Notes under the pieces: generated by a model
What the model saw: the letters and a program-made list of their open reading frames with translations, nothing else
What the model was told of the DNA's origin: nothing
Databases searched by the model: none
DNA from: Nitrincola schmidtii
GTDB lineage: Bacteria; Pseudomonadota; Gammaproteobacteria; Pseudomonadales; Balneatricaceae
NCBI RefSeq assembly: GCF_008973715.1
Contig: NZ_WBOL01000016.1
Span: 1-64,000, forward strand
Reading direction: 5' to 3'
DNA: 64,000 bases
Position numbers and translations under genes: made by a program
Shown: piece by piece, positions 25,800 through 35,185 of the stretch
How positions within the stretch are numbered: position 1 is the first letter of the stretch
How the letters are laid out: every line of letters starts with the position of its first letter

Positions 25800-26699
25800 A
25801 TGCGAAACATACTGATCGTAGATGATTCACCCGCAATGCAAATGAATCTAACATCAATCGTGAAACGAATTGAAGATTGTATCACTTATAGTGCATTAGA
25901 TTTACCAAGAGCAATACAAATCCTAAAAAGTAATAAAATTGATATACTCATCTCAGATATCTTTCTGAATAATCATTCAGGTATAGATATCATTAGAGAA
26001 ATTAGAGCAGGAAGAACTCTTGCAAAACGAGACATCCCTATCATTGCAGTGAGTGGTGAATCTACGTTAGACATCGTACTAAAAACTCAGCTTATGGATT
26101 GTAATTTTTTTCTAGCAAAACCTGTTTCTATTGAAGCTTTAAAGAAAAAGCTTTCACTGTCAACACATACAAAAATTGATTTAAAAGATTCTAGTTTTTA
26201 TGACTCAATAAAAGCTCATATAGACGAATACAACATGCAAATTGTTTTTTCTGAGCTTAATCAAAATGCATCTAAAGATGTGATGGTTATTTATACATCT
26301 AAAGCAACAGAAAATTTAGACGAATCAGATATAGAATGTATTATCAATAAATCTAATGAAAACAATAGAAAAATGAGCATCACCGGTGCTCTTTTCTATA
26401 AGGATGGCTATTTTTTGCAGTTTTTAGAAGGCAACCTAAATGCTATCAAGAATAGACTTTCGGTTATTTGTAACGACACCAGACATAAAGACATTAATAT
26501 TATTATGATGACTAGCATTAAAGGTAGAATGTTCAAGCACTGGTCGATGGGTTATGCTCTATTTAAGAATAAAGAATCTGCAAATGAAGTGGAATTTATT
26601 CAAAATGATACAAGCAATCCCACTTTTGAGCACTTCAACAAAAAAAAGGCTGTCAATTTAATCAACAGCTTCTCGGCAGGTGATTGGGTCGTTTCTTGA
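25800..26699 (+). CDS. Response regulator-BLUF photoreceptor fusion
   Basis: The 299-residue protein joins a receiver domain (1-120; DD at 8-9, phospho-acceptor Asp53, Lys107) to a blue-light FAD sensor of the BLUF family (about 160-255). Aligned with AppA, every key BLUF residue falls in register: Tyr165 (Y21), Asn189 (N45), Gln207 (Q63), Trp248 (W104) and Met250 (M106). It should therefore bind flavin and respond to blue light, while the receiver takes a phosphate from an unknown kinase. No output domain follows, so it must act by protein contact. The gene is much more AT-rich than its neighbours (28% GC in one counted line), a sign of transfer. Confidence 0.88.
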   Translation: MRNILIVDDSPAMQMNLTSIVKRIEDCITYSALDLPRAIQILKSNKIDILISDIFLNNHSGIDIIREIRAGRTLAKRDIPIIAVSGESTLDIVLKTQLMDCNFFLAKPVSIEALKKKLSLSTHTKIDLKDSSFYDSIKAHIDEYNMQIVFSELNQNASKDVMVIYTSKATENLDESDIECIINKSNENNRKMSITGALFYKDGYFLQFLEGNLNAIKNRLSVICNDTRHKDINIIMMTSIKGRMFKHWSMGYALFKNKESANEVEFIQNDTSNPTFEHFNKKKAVNLINSFSAGDWVVS

Positions 26700-26818
26700 T
26701 CTGTTGTGGAGATCTAGTTTAGTAATGTGTATTTTTCTAGCTCCAGTATCCTGATTCTCTAGATCAGCTCCGTATTGCGTGTTCTACATATATTCATAAA
26801 GTGAGGCTAAAAAGTATC

Positions 26819-27466
26819 ATGGAAAAAATAGCAGTATTTCCTATCCCCAACTGCGTAGCATTTCCTGGTAACTCCATGCCATTACACGTATTTGAGCCCC
26901 GTTATCGGCAGATGGTTGATTATTGTGTAAACCACGGAGTAGCGCTGGGAGTTTGCCACGTTGAAAAAGTGCTGCAAAAGGCTAAGCCTGATCAAACGGT
27001 TGCAGAGGCATTGAATTCTAATCAAGCAACTTACAAACCCGTACCTATCCTTACTGCGGGTCAGGTCGAAATCATTGAAACATTCCCAGATGGTCGATTG
27101 TTGATCGAAATTAGTCTTAACCAGCGTTTTCAGCTCGTTGAGCAACTGCAGACGCTACCCTTTTTCATTTATAGTGCCAACCGTTATGATGATGTTACAC
27201 CTTCACCCGAATTGATCGATAAGGGCGACATAGCAAAAAGCAAAGTATTGCATAGGCTGCAAGCGCTAGCTGCTCAAGTTCCGGAGTTAAGCCAACTGCT
27301 TGCCTCGCCTGAGTGGCAATCGAAAACACCTGACCAATTGAGTTATGAATTATTTCAGTTCATACAGTTAGATAGCGGTATTATGCAAGCTATACTAGAA
27401 GAGAGATCAGCAGAACAGCGATTGCTATCTTTATTAGATGTATTGAATAAAATTACCGCACGTTAA
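26819..27466 (+). CDS. Lon N-terminal-domain protein (LON substrate-binding)
   Basis: The 215-residue protein consists of a stand-alone Lon-protease substrate-binding domain (IAVFPIPNCVAFPG, PLHVFEPRYRQMV, then GRLLIEI) followed by a helical tail; the ATPase and protease parts are absent, as is normal for this family. Its function is unproven; a substrate-binding or adaptor role is usually assumed. ATG at 26819 fits the family's usual start; a GTG at 26801 is the alternative. It lies 18 bp before azlC and may share its transcript. Confidence 0.85.
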   Translation: MEKIAVFPIPNCVAFPGNSMPLHVFEPRYRQMVDYCVNHGVALGVCHVEKVLQKAKPDQTVAEALNSNQATYKPVPILTAGQVEIIETFPDGRLLIEISLNQRFQLVEQLQTLPFFIYSANRYDDVTPSPELIDKGDIAKSKVLHRLQALAAQVPELSQLLASPEWQSKTPDQLSYELFQFIQLDSGIMQAILEERSAEQRLLSLLDVLNKITAR

Positions 27467-27484
27467 ACTTAAAATGTATCACTC

Positions 27485-28228
27485 ATGCCATTGAACTCCA
27501 ATAATATAGATCCAAGTAAATTGCCTCAGTTAGACAAACATCTCATTTGGAAAGGATTCTTACAGCTTGTTCCCCTCTCCTTTTTTGTTATCGCCTTTGG
27601 TATCGCCTTTGGATTAGCAGCGAAGCAAACGGGGCTGAGTAGCACGGAATCAATGGCAATGAGCACCTTGGTCTTTGCGGGGGCTTCCCAGTTTGCATCA
27701 CTGGAACTTTGGGGTCCTAAGGTTTCGCTCATCACCATTTTGATCACTGTTTTTGCTATTAATGCACGCCACCTATTAATGGGGGCAACACTTTACCCTT
27801 GGCTGCAGCACCTCTCACCATTCAAGCGCTATGGCGTCATGTTTCTGGCCTCAGACGCTAATTGGGCAATGTCTTTACAAGCCTTTACTCAAGGTAAACC
27901 CGGTTTTGGTATTCTTGTGGGTGGAGGACTTTCACTTTGGCTCTTCTGGATTTTTGGGACATGGGTAGGATTGTACTTCGGTAATCTTATTAGTGACCCC
28001 AAGCAGTTCGGTTTAGATATGGTGATGGGGTGCTTTCTGCTTGCAATGGTTGTAGGTGGTGAAAAAAACATAAGGATGTTAGTCATTTGGACGGTTGCAG
28101 CCAGTGCATCACTGATAGCTTTTTGGTTTTTGCCCGAGAATACTCATGTGGTTTTAGGTGCGCTCGCAGGTGGTGCGGTTGGAATCTTCTGGCTGAACAA
28201 AAAAGAAGAGAGCAACTCCGATGATTGA
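27485..28228 (+). CDS. azlC: AzlC family branched-chain amino acid exporter subunit
   Basis: This 247-residue inner-membrane protein is the large subunit of a two-component exporter for branched-chain amino acids or related compounds. Family marks are FGIAFGLAAKQTGLS, VFAGASQFASLELW and NARHLLMGATLYPWL. It has about seven hydrophobic segments. Its 3' end overlaps azlD by 8 bp. Substrate is assigned from the family only. Confidence 0.9.
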   Translation: MPLNSNNIDPSKLPQLDKHLIWKGFLQLVPLSFFVIAFGIAFGLAAKQTGLSSTESMAMSTLVFAGASQFASLELWGPKVSLITILITVFAINARHLLMGATLYPWLQHLSPFKRYGVMFLASDANWAMSLQAFTQGKPGFGILVGGGLSLWLFWIFGTWVGLYFGNLISDPKQFGLDMVMGCFLLAMVVGGEKNIRMLVIWTVAASASLIAFWFLPENTHVVLGALAGGAVGIFWLNKKEESNSDD

Positions 28229-28526
28229 GACAACGGGCTTAGGAGCACTACTAGTCATAGGTTTGATGTTTTTGGTGACACTGTCTACTCGATTAGGCGG
28301 TGTCTTTGTGATGTCATATATCCCTATAAGCTACCGGGTGAAGCAGTTTATTCAAGCCATGTCTGGTTCTGTGCTGGTCGCAATTTTAGCCCCCATGGCC
28401 GTCACCGGTGATAATGGCGCAAGACTGGCTCTTTTAAGCACTGCAATTGTCATGCTGTTAGTGAAAAAACCTCTACCTGCAATCACCGTTGGCATTGCCA
28501 CGGCGGCGCTTTACCGAATGTTATAA
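28221..28526 (+). CDS. azlD: AzlD family exporter small subunit
   Basis: The 101-residue membrane protein with about four short hydrophobic segments is the usual small partner of AzlC; RLGGVFVMS and VKQFIQAMSGSVLVA match the family. It starts inside azlC, so the two are coupled. Confidence 0.88.
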   Translation: MIETTGLGALLVIGLMFLVTLSTRLGGVFVMSYIPISYRVKQFIQAMSGSVLVAILAPMAVTGDNGARLALLSTAIVMLLVKKPLPAITVGIATAALYRML

Positions 28527-28534
28527 ATAGATAC

Positions 28535-30205
28535 ATGAACGTCAATTCCGTCACCTCAACATCCCTAGATGATCCTCTTTACTATCTGCGTAATGCGCAG
28601 CAGATCATTCAGTTATGCCTGGAGCAATATTCAGATCTTCTACTTCAGGACGAAATCCAGAGCTTACAACAGCTGCTATCGCTAGATACTCAAGCGCAGG
28701 CACTGCTCATTCGAATGGTGATGCGAAAAGGGCTACTGTTTCGCAAAGACAAATTGCACTACAGTGAGGTACCAAATCTCGACGACGCAATTTGTACCCT
28801 AACGGAAACAGGGTATCTGGATCATCAACCCCATATTTCCATATCCTCTTTATGTGACCTATCCAGACGTGAAGAATGCCTAAAACTCGCACTGCATCTG
28901 CTACCTGAATTAGTTTTATCAGGATCTACTCGTAAAACAGATATTGTCGCTCTTCTCGTTTCAACGTTAGAAGATGATCAGCCAAAAGAAATACTTGAAT
29001 GGTGGCCTAACTCACCCTATACCATTATTGAGTTGTGCTGTGGTGATCTTTTTGATCGTTTACGTTTGATGTTCTTTGGCAACCTTTACCAAAGCTGGTC
29101 TGAATTTGTACTGACTGAATTGGGCTTACAACGATTTGAAAAGGTTATGCTCACTCCTGAATCACGCCCCTTCCAAAGTCGATCTGAAGTGGATCTGTAC
29201 CTTAGCTTGAACACACTTCAACAACGCGCCATTGATGGGGAGCAGATAGATTTACTGGCTCAATACATTCCCTCCCCAGTGGAATGCAGTTGGATCGATT
29301 ACCGACGCAGAAAGGTAATATTTCAACTTGGACGCGAAGCAGAGCGTCAAAAACAAACCGATCTTGCATTACAACTTTTTCAACAGAGTCAACATCAAGA
29401 AGCTCAGCTTCGTGCATTGCGCGTATTGGAGAAGACCGCCCCTGCCACGCAAGTGTTTACTTTAGCTAAAGAGACCCATTCCAGCATCACCAAGCCTGAA
29501 ATTCGTGTCGGAGTGGAACGAATTCTAAAACGTAGTGCAGTTAAAGCAGGTGCTGTGTTCAAGTTCCCCGAATCCATTAAGATACCCATTGAGTCGTTAG
29601 AACTAAAAAAACCAGAGCAAGGCAGAGTAGAACAAGCTGTAATTTCACATTTGTCCAATCAAGATAAACAGCTTTTCCATGTCGAAAACCAACTCTTTAC
29701 CGGACTCTTTGCTTTGCTGTTCTGGCCAGCGTTGTTTGCCCCGATTAGAGGTGCATTTTTCAATCCATTTCAGTCAGGTCCGGCAGATCTATATCGCCCC
29801 ACCTTTTGTGAGGAACGAACAGACTTATTGAATCAAGGCTTTGATCTGCTTCAATCGGATAACTATGTTGATGTCATCCTTGATCGACTGCGACAGAAGC
29901 AAGGTATCAGTTGCTCTCTTATCCACTGGCCTTCCCTTGATCACACACTTATTGAACAAGTCCTAGCTTTAATACCCACCATGCACCTTGAAGCTGTCTT
30001 TCGCCATCTGCTGTTGGATCTAAGAAACCATCGAAGAGGGATGCCCGATCTGATTGAACTCAACCAAGCCACAGGACAATATCGACTCATTGAAGTCAAA
30101 GGGCCCGGTGATCGATTGCAAGATCATCAAATGCTGTGGCTTGAGGTCATGTTAAATAATGGCATCCCCGCCAGTGTTCTTAAGGTAAGTTGGATTGCAA
30201 CTTAA
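28535..30205 (+). CDS. VRR-NUC domain nuclease (FAN1-like)
   Basis: The 556-residue protein has a C-terminal VRR-NUC nuclease domain (about 435-550) with the PD-(D/E)xK residues in GMPDLIEL and LIEVKGPGDRLQDHQ. The upstream part (about 1-400) has the helical layout of FAN1-type structure-specific nucleases, including a SAP-like segment near KTDIVALLVS. FAN1 relatives cut branched DNA in interstrand crosslink repair; a similar role is likely. It follows azlD by 8 bp, though no functional link is apparent. Confidence 0.88.
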   Translation: MNVNSVTSTSLDDPLYYLRNAQQIIQLCLEQYSDLLLQDEIQSLQQLLSLDTQAQALLIRMVMRKGLLFRKDKLHYSEVPNLDDAICTLTETGYLDHQPHISISSLCDLSRREECLKLALHLLPELVLSGSTRKTDIVALLVSTLEDDQPKEILEWWPNSPYTIIELCCGDLFDRLRLMFFGNLYQSWSEFVLTELGLQRFEKVMLTPESRPFQSRSEVDLYLSLNTLQQRAIDGEQIDLLAQYIPSPVECSWIDYRRRKVIFQLGREAERQKQTDLALQLFQQSQHQEAQLRALRVLEKTAPATQVFTLAKETHSSITKPEIRVGVERILKRSAVKAGAVFKFPESIKIPIESLELKKPEQGRVEQAVISHLSNQDKQLFHVENQLFTGLFALLFWPALFAPIRGAFFNPFQSGPADLYRPTFCEERTDLLNQGFDLLQSDNYVDVILDRLRQKQGISCSLIHWPSLDHTLIEQVLALIPTMHLEAVFRHLLLDLRNHRRGMPDLIELNQATGQYRLIEVKGPGDRLQDHQMLWLEVMLNNGIPASVLKVSWIAT

Positions 30206-30299
30206 ACATGAATAGCTTTTCGAACCCACCGAGAGCTTTTTAAAATAGTATGTTAAAATTTCAACCTGATAAAAATCGATTATAAGTGAGAGCAATAAC

Positions 30300-30581
30300 A
30301 TGGCAAAAGCGGCAGCACGTCACATCCTCGTTGGCGACGAAGCAACCTGTAACGAACTTAAATCAAAAATTGCTGCAGGTGAAGATTTCGCCGCTATAGC
30401 GCAGCAACATTCGAAATGCCCTTCTGGTCGTAATGGCGGTGATTTAGGTACTTTCGGTCCAGGGCAAATGGTTCCTGAGTTTGATAAAGTGGTCTTCAGT
30501 GCTCCAATCAACGAAGTACAAGGTCCAGTTAAAACTCAGTTCGGCTATCATTTGCTGGAAGTCACTCAGCGTTCCGAGTAA
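30300..30581 (+). CDS. ppiC: Single-domain parvulin prolyl isomerase
   Basis: This 93-residue protein is the canonical PpiC: AAARHILVGDEATC, then FAAIAQQHSKCPSGRNGGDLG in the core, and [15 protein letters not shown] at the end. Compared with the copy at 25.2 kb it is closer to E. coli PpiC. It catalyses proline isomerisation in the cytoplasm. GAGAG lies eight to nine bases before the ATG. Confidence 0.93.
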   Translation: MAKAAARHILVGDEATCNELKSKIAAGEDFAAIAQQHSKCPSGRNGGDLGTFGPGQMVPEFDKVVFSAPINEVQGPVKTQFGYHLLEVTQRSE

Positions 30582-30880
30582 TACCGTTTAAAAGTCTCAA
30601 AGTGATGCTGAATCGTGGTGTGAGTCAACGATTTTGGCATTACTTTGTTGACCTTTTCTTTAGATTTCGTGGCAATCCTTCAACACATTGACGGTTAAAC
30701 TGACTTCGCAATAGACTTCAGCCGACCAACGTATGCCTATTGTATGCTCAATAATGATTCAATTCTTAAATATCCGCACCAAACAAGAGCAACTATCGAT
30801 AGCTTATCTTTATTAAAACGTTAACCACAATCAAGCCATAAATCATATAAAACAATTAATTAGAAATATATAACCTAAAC

Positions 30881-30896
30881 TGGCACTAGTTTTGCT
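30881..30896 (+). promoter_or_regulatory. Sigma-54 promoter of the guanidine operon
   Basis: TGGCACTAGTTTTGCT matches the -24/-12 consensus TGGCACG-N4-TTGC(A/T) at every fixed position except one. Transcription would start near 30908, about 45 bp before the riboswitch, which is the right order. It suggests nitrogen control (RpoN with NtrC) on top of guanidine sensing. Confidence 0.75.
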
Positions 30897-30953
30897 GTAT
30901 AAACATTGCAACTAGTATTTCTGGTTAACGTTGTTAAAAATTTAATGCAATAG

Positions 30954-31058
30954 AGCGCTAGGGTTCCGGGTTGATAGCTAAGCTTCAGCTGACTGGTCCG
31001 AGAGCACTCAACCTTCTTATGGAAGGTCACACGGCGGGACAAAAGCCCGGGAGATGAC
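30954..31058 (+). ncRNA. Guanidine-I (ykkC) riboswitch
   Basis: The conserved blocks of the guanidine-I aptamer are present in order and spacing: CTAGGGTTCCG (30958-30968), ACTGGTCCGAGAG (31002-31014), a variable hairpin pairing ACCTTC with GGAAGGT, and ACACGGCGGGACAAAAGCCC (31030-31049) followed by GGGAGA. It binds free guanidinium and switches on downstream genes. It sits upstream of the importer and carboxylase genes, so the operon should be induced by guanidine. I could not identify the expression platform; a CTGGCTAGCCAG hairpin follows at about 31058-31069. Confidence 0.93.
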
Positions 31059-31109
31059 TGGCTAGCCAGGAATACTCCATGAAATGTGATCAATACGAAG
31101 GTGAATATT

Positions 31110-32165
31110 ATGAAACGCATTAAACATTCATTGTTAGCAATCGCGGTTGGCGCCAGCCTGATTTCCCCTCTTTCTCACGCACGAACGGATTTTAATGTCT
31201 GTTGGTCAATTTATGTCGGATGGATGCCTTGGGGTTATGCTGAAGAGCAAGGTATTCTCGAAAAATGGGCCGATAAATACGATATCAATATCAACATTGT
31301 TCAAATAAATGATTACATAGAGTCTATTAACCAATACACCCTCGGCCAGTTCGATGCGTGCAGTATGACAAATATGGATGCATTAACGATACCGGCCGCT
31401 GGTGGCGTTGATTCAACGGCACTGATTGTGGGTGATTTTTCCAACGGAAATGACGGTGTCATTCTCAAAGGGCAAGATCAACTAGAGGCGATTCGTGGAC
31501 AGAGAGTAAATCTAGTCGAACTAAGTGTATCTCACTACCTTCTCGCACGCGCACTGGAAAGCGTCGATATGACTGAACGTGACATTCGTGTTGTCAATAC
31601 ATCGGATGCAGATCTTGTTGCAGTCGCCAACACTCCATCTGTCACTGCTATCACTACCTGGAATCCTCTGCTAAATGAAATTCTTGCTCAACCTGACATG
31701 CATCTGGTTTTTGACTCTTCAAACATTCCTGGTGAAATCATTGATCTATTAGTGGTGAACACACAAACATTAGAAGCGCATCCAGAACTTGGAAAAGCCT
31801 TAGTCGGTGCTTGGTATGAAACCATGAGTCACATGATGACTGGATCGGAGTATGAAGTTTTAGCGCGCACTCAGATGGCTGAAGCTTCAGGCACTGACCT
31901 GGCTGGCTACGAACTTCAACTTGCTAGCACCGAGATGTTTTATCTCGCCGAAGATGCACTGAACTTCACGCTCAGTGATCAATTGCCGAACACCATGAAC
32001 AAAGTAGCAGAGTTCTCCTTTGAACATGGATTACTCGGTGACGGTGCACCTGATGCTGGCTTTATTGGCATAGAAACACCAGCCGGTGTTGTCGGTGATG
32101 CCGATAATATAATGCTACGTTTCAACCCAGCATTCATGCAACTTGCCGCAGATGGCGAGCTGTAA
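31110..32165 (+). CDS. ABC importer substrate-binding protein, probable guanidine/urea-like ligand
   Basis: The 351-residue periplasmic protein has a signal peptide (cleavage after SHA, about 24) and an NMT1/SsuA-like binding fold (CWSIYVGWMPWGYAEE, then GQFDACSMTNMDAL). As first gene after the riboswitch it is the likely guanidine (or substituted guanidine) receptor. The ATG at 31110 has AAGGTG six bases upstream; a GTG at 31086 is rejected. It overlaps the permease gene by one base. Confidence 0.87.
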   Translation: MKRIKHSLLAIAVGASLISPLSHARTDFNVCWSIYVGWMPWGYAEEQGILEKWADKYDININIVQINDYIESINQYTLGQFDACSMTNMDALTIPAAGGVDSTALIVGDFSNGNDGVILKGQDQLEAIRGQRVNLVELSVSHYLLARALESVDMTERDIRVVNTSDADLVAVANTPSVTAITTWNPLLNEILAQPDMHLVFDSSNIPGEIIDLLVVNTQTLEAHPELGKALVGAWYETMSHMMTGSEYEVLARTQMAEASGTDLAGYELQLASTEMFYLAEDALNFTLSDQLPNTMNKVAEFSFEHGLLGDGAPDAGFIGIETPAGVVGDADNIMLRFNPAFMQLAADGEL

Positions 32166-32986
32166 TGAAACGCCTGCTCAATCAACAGCCATCCTCTTTT
32201 ACTCGAGTGATATTGGGCCTTCTGCCCTTTATCATTCTGATAGGGGTTTATGTCATCGCTTCTGATATTCGATTAGAAGCCAATCCAAATGACAAGCTCT
32301 TACCCTCTATCGCTCAGATGAGTGAAGCTATTCAGCGGATGGCATTTGAACCCAATCGTCGCACTGGAGAGTACATCTTTTGGGTGGATACGTTCAGTAG
32401 CTTACAACGATTAATGCTAGGCGTTTTACTTGCAGCTTCACTAGGGCTATGCATTGGACTTTTAACTGGCGCTTTACCTTTGGTAGGAGCGAGTTTTTCG
32501 CCGATTATTACGGTGATTTCTCTTATCCCACCACTGGCACTTTTACCCATACTGTTCATCGTGTTTGGTCTAGGTGAGCTTGCCAAGGTTGCATTAATTA
32601 CGATAGGTATTCTGCCGTTTATAGCTCGAGAAATGCAGCGTCGGACCCAAGAGATTCCTCATGAACAAATCATCAAAGCGCAAACGTTAGGTGCAAACAC
32701 CAGCCAGGTTTTAATTAGAGTGTTGCTGCCGCAGTTAACCCCTAGGTTACTCGATGCAGTGCGCCTTTCATTAGGTACGGGGTGGTTATTTTTAATCGCC
32801 GCTGAAGCCATCGCTTCAACTGAAGGCTTAGGTTATCGCATCTTTTTGGTTAGACGCTATATGTCGATGGATGTGATTCTTCCCTATGTCATCTGGATCA
32901 CCTTTCTGGCGTTTTTACTGGATTGGGTATTGATGAAATTAAAAGACAGGCTTTTCCCCTGGCAACGTCAAGGGGGTCACTCATGA
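32165..32986 (+). CDS. ABC importer permease (guanidine operon)
   Basis: The 273-residue inner-membrane protein has about six membrane segments and a coupling loop near EQIIKAQTLGANTSQVLIRVLLP. LIPPLALLPILFIVFGLGE is typical of the NitT/TauT class (read as one membrane segment). It is the only permease of this importer and would act as a homodimer. Its stop overlaps the ATPase start (ATGA). Confidence 0.9.
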   Translation: MKRLLNQQPSSFTRVILGLLPFIILIGVYVIASDIRLEANPNDKLLPSIAQMSEAIQRMAFEPNRRTGEYIFWVDTFSSLQRLMLGVLLAASLGLCIGLLTGALPLVGASFSPIITVISLIPPLALLPILFIVFGLGELAKVALITIGILPFIAREMQRRTQEIPHEQIIKAQTLGANTSQVLIRVLLPQLTPRLLDAVRLSLGTGWLFLIAAEAIASTEGLGYRIFLVRRYMSMDVILPYVIWITFLAFLLDWVLMKLKDRLFPWQRQGGHS

Positions 32987-33753
32987 TCGACGTCAAAAAC
33001 CTATGGAAAAACTACGGCAATAAGGTGGTGCTAGAAGGCATCAATGTCAGTGTCAAAGAAGGTGAATTTATTACCCTAGTGGGTGCATCTGGTTGTGGAA
33101 AAAGCACTTTTCTCAAGCTGTTATTAGGAACCGAAACGGCCAGTAAAGGCAGTCTGCTTTTAGATGGAAAACCGATTAAGGGCGAGCCAGATTCTGATCG
33201 AGGCATTGTCTTTCAGCAGTATTCTGTTTTTCCACACATGACCGTATTGGAGAACGTGATTGCAGCCAAAGGCTTTGCCGAAAAAGGAATCACGGGATTA
33301 CTTTGGGGTCGCAAACGCAAAGAAGCAAAAGCTGCTGCTGAGCGCATGCTTGATAAAGTGGGGCTGAGCTCTTCAAGCCACCTCTATCCTCATCATTTAT
33401 CCGGGGGAATGCGCCAGCGACTTGCCATTGCTCAAGCATTAATGGGTAAACCACGCATTTTATTGCTGGACGAACCCTTTGGAGCTCTTGACCCTGGCAT
33501 CAGAAAGGATATGCATGCACTGGTACTTGATCTTTGGAGATCTGAAAAATTAACCGTTTTCATGGTGACACATGACTTGCATGAAGGATTTTATTTAGGA
33601 ACGCGGTTATGGGTATTCGATAAGTTACGCCATGATCCGCAAGCACCTGATGCTTTTGGAGCGGGTATTACGTTCGATTTACCCGTCGGACAAACAGACC
33701 CCAAACACCTTGAAACCATTGAGGAGAATATGAAGGAGTTTTCTCATGATTAA
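32983..33753 (+). CDS. ABC importer ATPase (guanidine operon)
   Basis: The 256-residue ATPase has Walker A GASGCGKST, signature LSGGMRQR, Walker B LLLDEPFGALDP and switch His in MVTHDLHEG. The ATG at 32983 overlaps the permease stop; the frame opens earlier but inside the permease. A short extra helix around GLLWGRKRKEAKAA is characteristic of its relatives in urea-carboxylase clusters. It overlaps the next gene by 8 bp. Confidence 0.92.
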   Translation: MIDVKNLWKNYGNKVVLEGINVSVKEGEFITLVGASGCGKSTFLKLLLGTETASKGSLLLDGKPIKGEPDSDRGIVFQQYSVFPHMTVLENVIAAKGFAEKGITGLLWGRKRKEAKAAAERMLDKVGLSSSSHLYPHHLSGGMRQRLAIAQALMGKPRILLLDEPFGALDPGIRKDMHALVLDLWRSEKLTVFMVTHDLHEGFYLGTRLWVFDKLRHDPQAPDAFGAGITFDLPVGQTDPKHLETIEENMKEFSHD

Positions 33754-34465
33754 ATCCATTGAGTACACTACCGAGTTAGCTGCCGGTGGTCATTGGTCAC
33801 TGCGAATGGCCAGAGGAACAATCATGCGCCTGACTGATATTGAAGGCGGTGGCAATGTGGGCATGATGTTTTACAACCCTGAAAACTTGTTGGAAAGATA
33901 CAATGCGCCGGATACCTTGAAGTGCCAACATACCTTTCGTGTAACCAAAGGCCATTGTCTATATTCAGATATGGGGCGTATTTTTGCCTCCATTATCGAG
34001 GACTCCACAGAAGGGCATGATACGGTCTGTGGAAACACAACCGCTTTAATCACTGCTCAGCGTTGGGGTAAACGTGATTACCAACAGAATAGAAATCAAT
34101 GGCATCAAAATGGCCAGGATGCATTCTTAGTTGAATTAGAGAAATATGGTTTAGGCATCAAAGATCTTGGTGCAAACCTTAATTTTTTTAGCCTCGTTGT
34201 GACTGACGAAGCCGGTAATATGCAGCTGAATAGTCAACCTAGTTCAGCGGGTTCGCACGTTATCTTGCGTTTTGAAATGGATACACTCGTTGTTCTGCAT
34301 GCCTGCCCTCACCCACTAAATCATTCTGAAAAGTATCCTTGCAAGCCCATAGGTATTGAACTGGGACTAGCAAATTCAGTTAGCGATGATGATTTTTGTA
34401 AAAACTTCAGGCCAGAAAATCAGCGTGGTTTTCAAAACAATGCACTTTATTACTTAGGAAGATAA
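33746..34465 (+). CDS. cgdA: Carboxyguanidine deiminase subunit (UAAP1-type)
   Basis: This DUF1989 protein of 239 residues was long annotated as urea carboxylase-associated protein 1. Work on guanidine-utilising bacteria has shown that the two associated proteins form carboxyguanidine deiminase, which turns N-carboxyguanidine into allophanate and ammonia. Family marks are [11 protein letters not shown] (about 93-103), [17 protein letters not shown] and [17 protein letters not shown], whose His and Cys residues probably bind zinc. It overlaps the ATPase gene by 8 bp. Which of the two subunits should be called A is by convention and not certain here. Confidence 0.85.
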   Translation: MIKSIEYTTELAAGGHWSLRMARGTIMRLTDIEGGGNVGMMFYNPENLLERYNAPDTLKCQHTFRVTKGHCLYSDMGRIFASIIEDSTEGHDTVCGNTTALITAQRWGKRDYQQNRNQWHQNGQDAFLVELEKYGLGIKDLGANLNFFSLVVTDEAGNMQLNSQPSSAGSHVILRFEMDTLVVLHACPHPLNHSEKYPCKPIGIELGLANSVSDDDFCKNFRPENQRGFQNNALYYLGR

Positions 34466-34475
34466 GGAGGTATTC

Positions 34476-35117
34476 ATGCTAACTCATAGCCAGCTTAAGC
34501 CAGACGATGCTTCATTTCGTAAAATTATCGATTCCGGTGATTATTTCATCGGTAAAATGATGTCTGGACAAACACTGCGAATTTTAGATCTTGAAGGCAA
34601 TCAAGCAGCCGATACTCTTTTTTACAATGCTGAAGATCCATCAGAGCGTTACAGCGCCCAAGACACAATCCGTTCTCAGGGGAACGTCTACCTGACCACC
34701 GGAAGTCAGTTATTATCCAACTTACAGCGCCCCATGCTAGAAATTACTGCAGACACCTGTGGCAGACATGACACATTGGGTGGCGCCTGTGCCACTGAAA
34801 GTAACACCGTCAGATATGACCTAGAAAAACGTTGTATGCATGCGTGTCGAGATAGCTGGATGTTAGCCATCGCTGAACACCCCGAGTGGGGACTGAGTAA
34901 GGCTGATATTGGGCATAACATTAATTTTTTTATGAATGTACCCATTACTCCCGAAGGCGGCTTACGTTTCGCGGATGGCATTTCAGCACCGGGGAAGTAT
35001 GTCGAAATGACGGCTAAGATGGACGTCATTATCTTAATTTCTAACTGCCCTCAACTAAACAACCCATGCAATGGCTACAACCCTACTCCCGTAGAACTGA
35101 TCATTTGGAATAACTAA
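34476..35117 (+). CDS. cgdB: Carboxyguanidine deiminase subunit (UAAP2-type)
   Basis: The 213-residue DUF1989 partner of the previous protein has [21 protein letters not shown], then the segment [24 protein letters not shown] and [12 protein letters not shown]. Both proteins are needed for deiminase activity in characterised systems. GGAGG lies before its ATG, 10 bp after the previous stop. Confidence 0.85.
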   Translation: MLTHSQLKPDDASFRKIIDSGDYFIGKMMSGQTLRILDLEGNQAADTLFYNAEDPSERYSAQDTIRSQGNVYLTTGSQLLSNLQRPMLEITADTCGRHDTLGGACATESNTVRYDLEKRCMHACRDSWMLAIAEHPEWGLSKADIGHNINFFMNVPITPEGGLRFADGISAPGKYVEMTAKMDVIILISNCPQLNNPCNGYNPTPVELIIWNN

Positions 35118-35185
35118 TTAAACACTTCAGTGGACGACCACTGTCGTAACTTCTGGCCAGGACGACCTGTGCAGAGGATTACCTC

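Larger units (their letters stand above)
30582..31109. other. Leader region of the guanidine operon
   Basis: These 528 bp contain a sigma-54-like promoter (30881-30896) and the guanidine-I riboswitch (30954-31058). The first 300 bp are AT-rich without a convincing frame and are where an NtrC-type activator would bind; I find no full NtrC palindrome. Confidence 0.6.
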
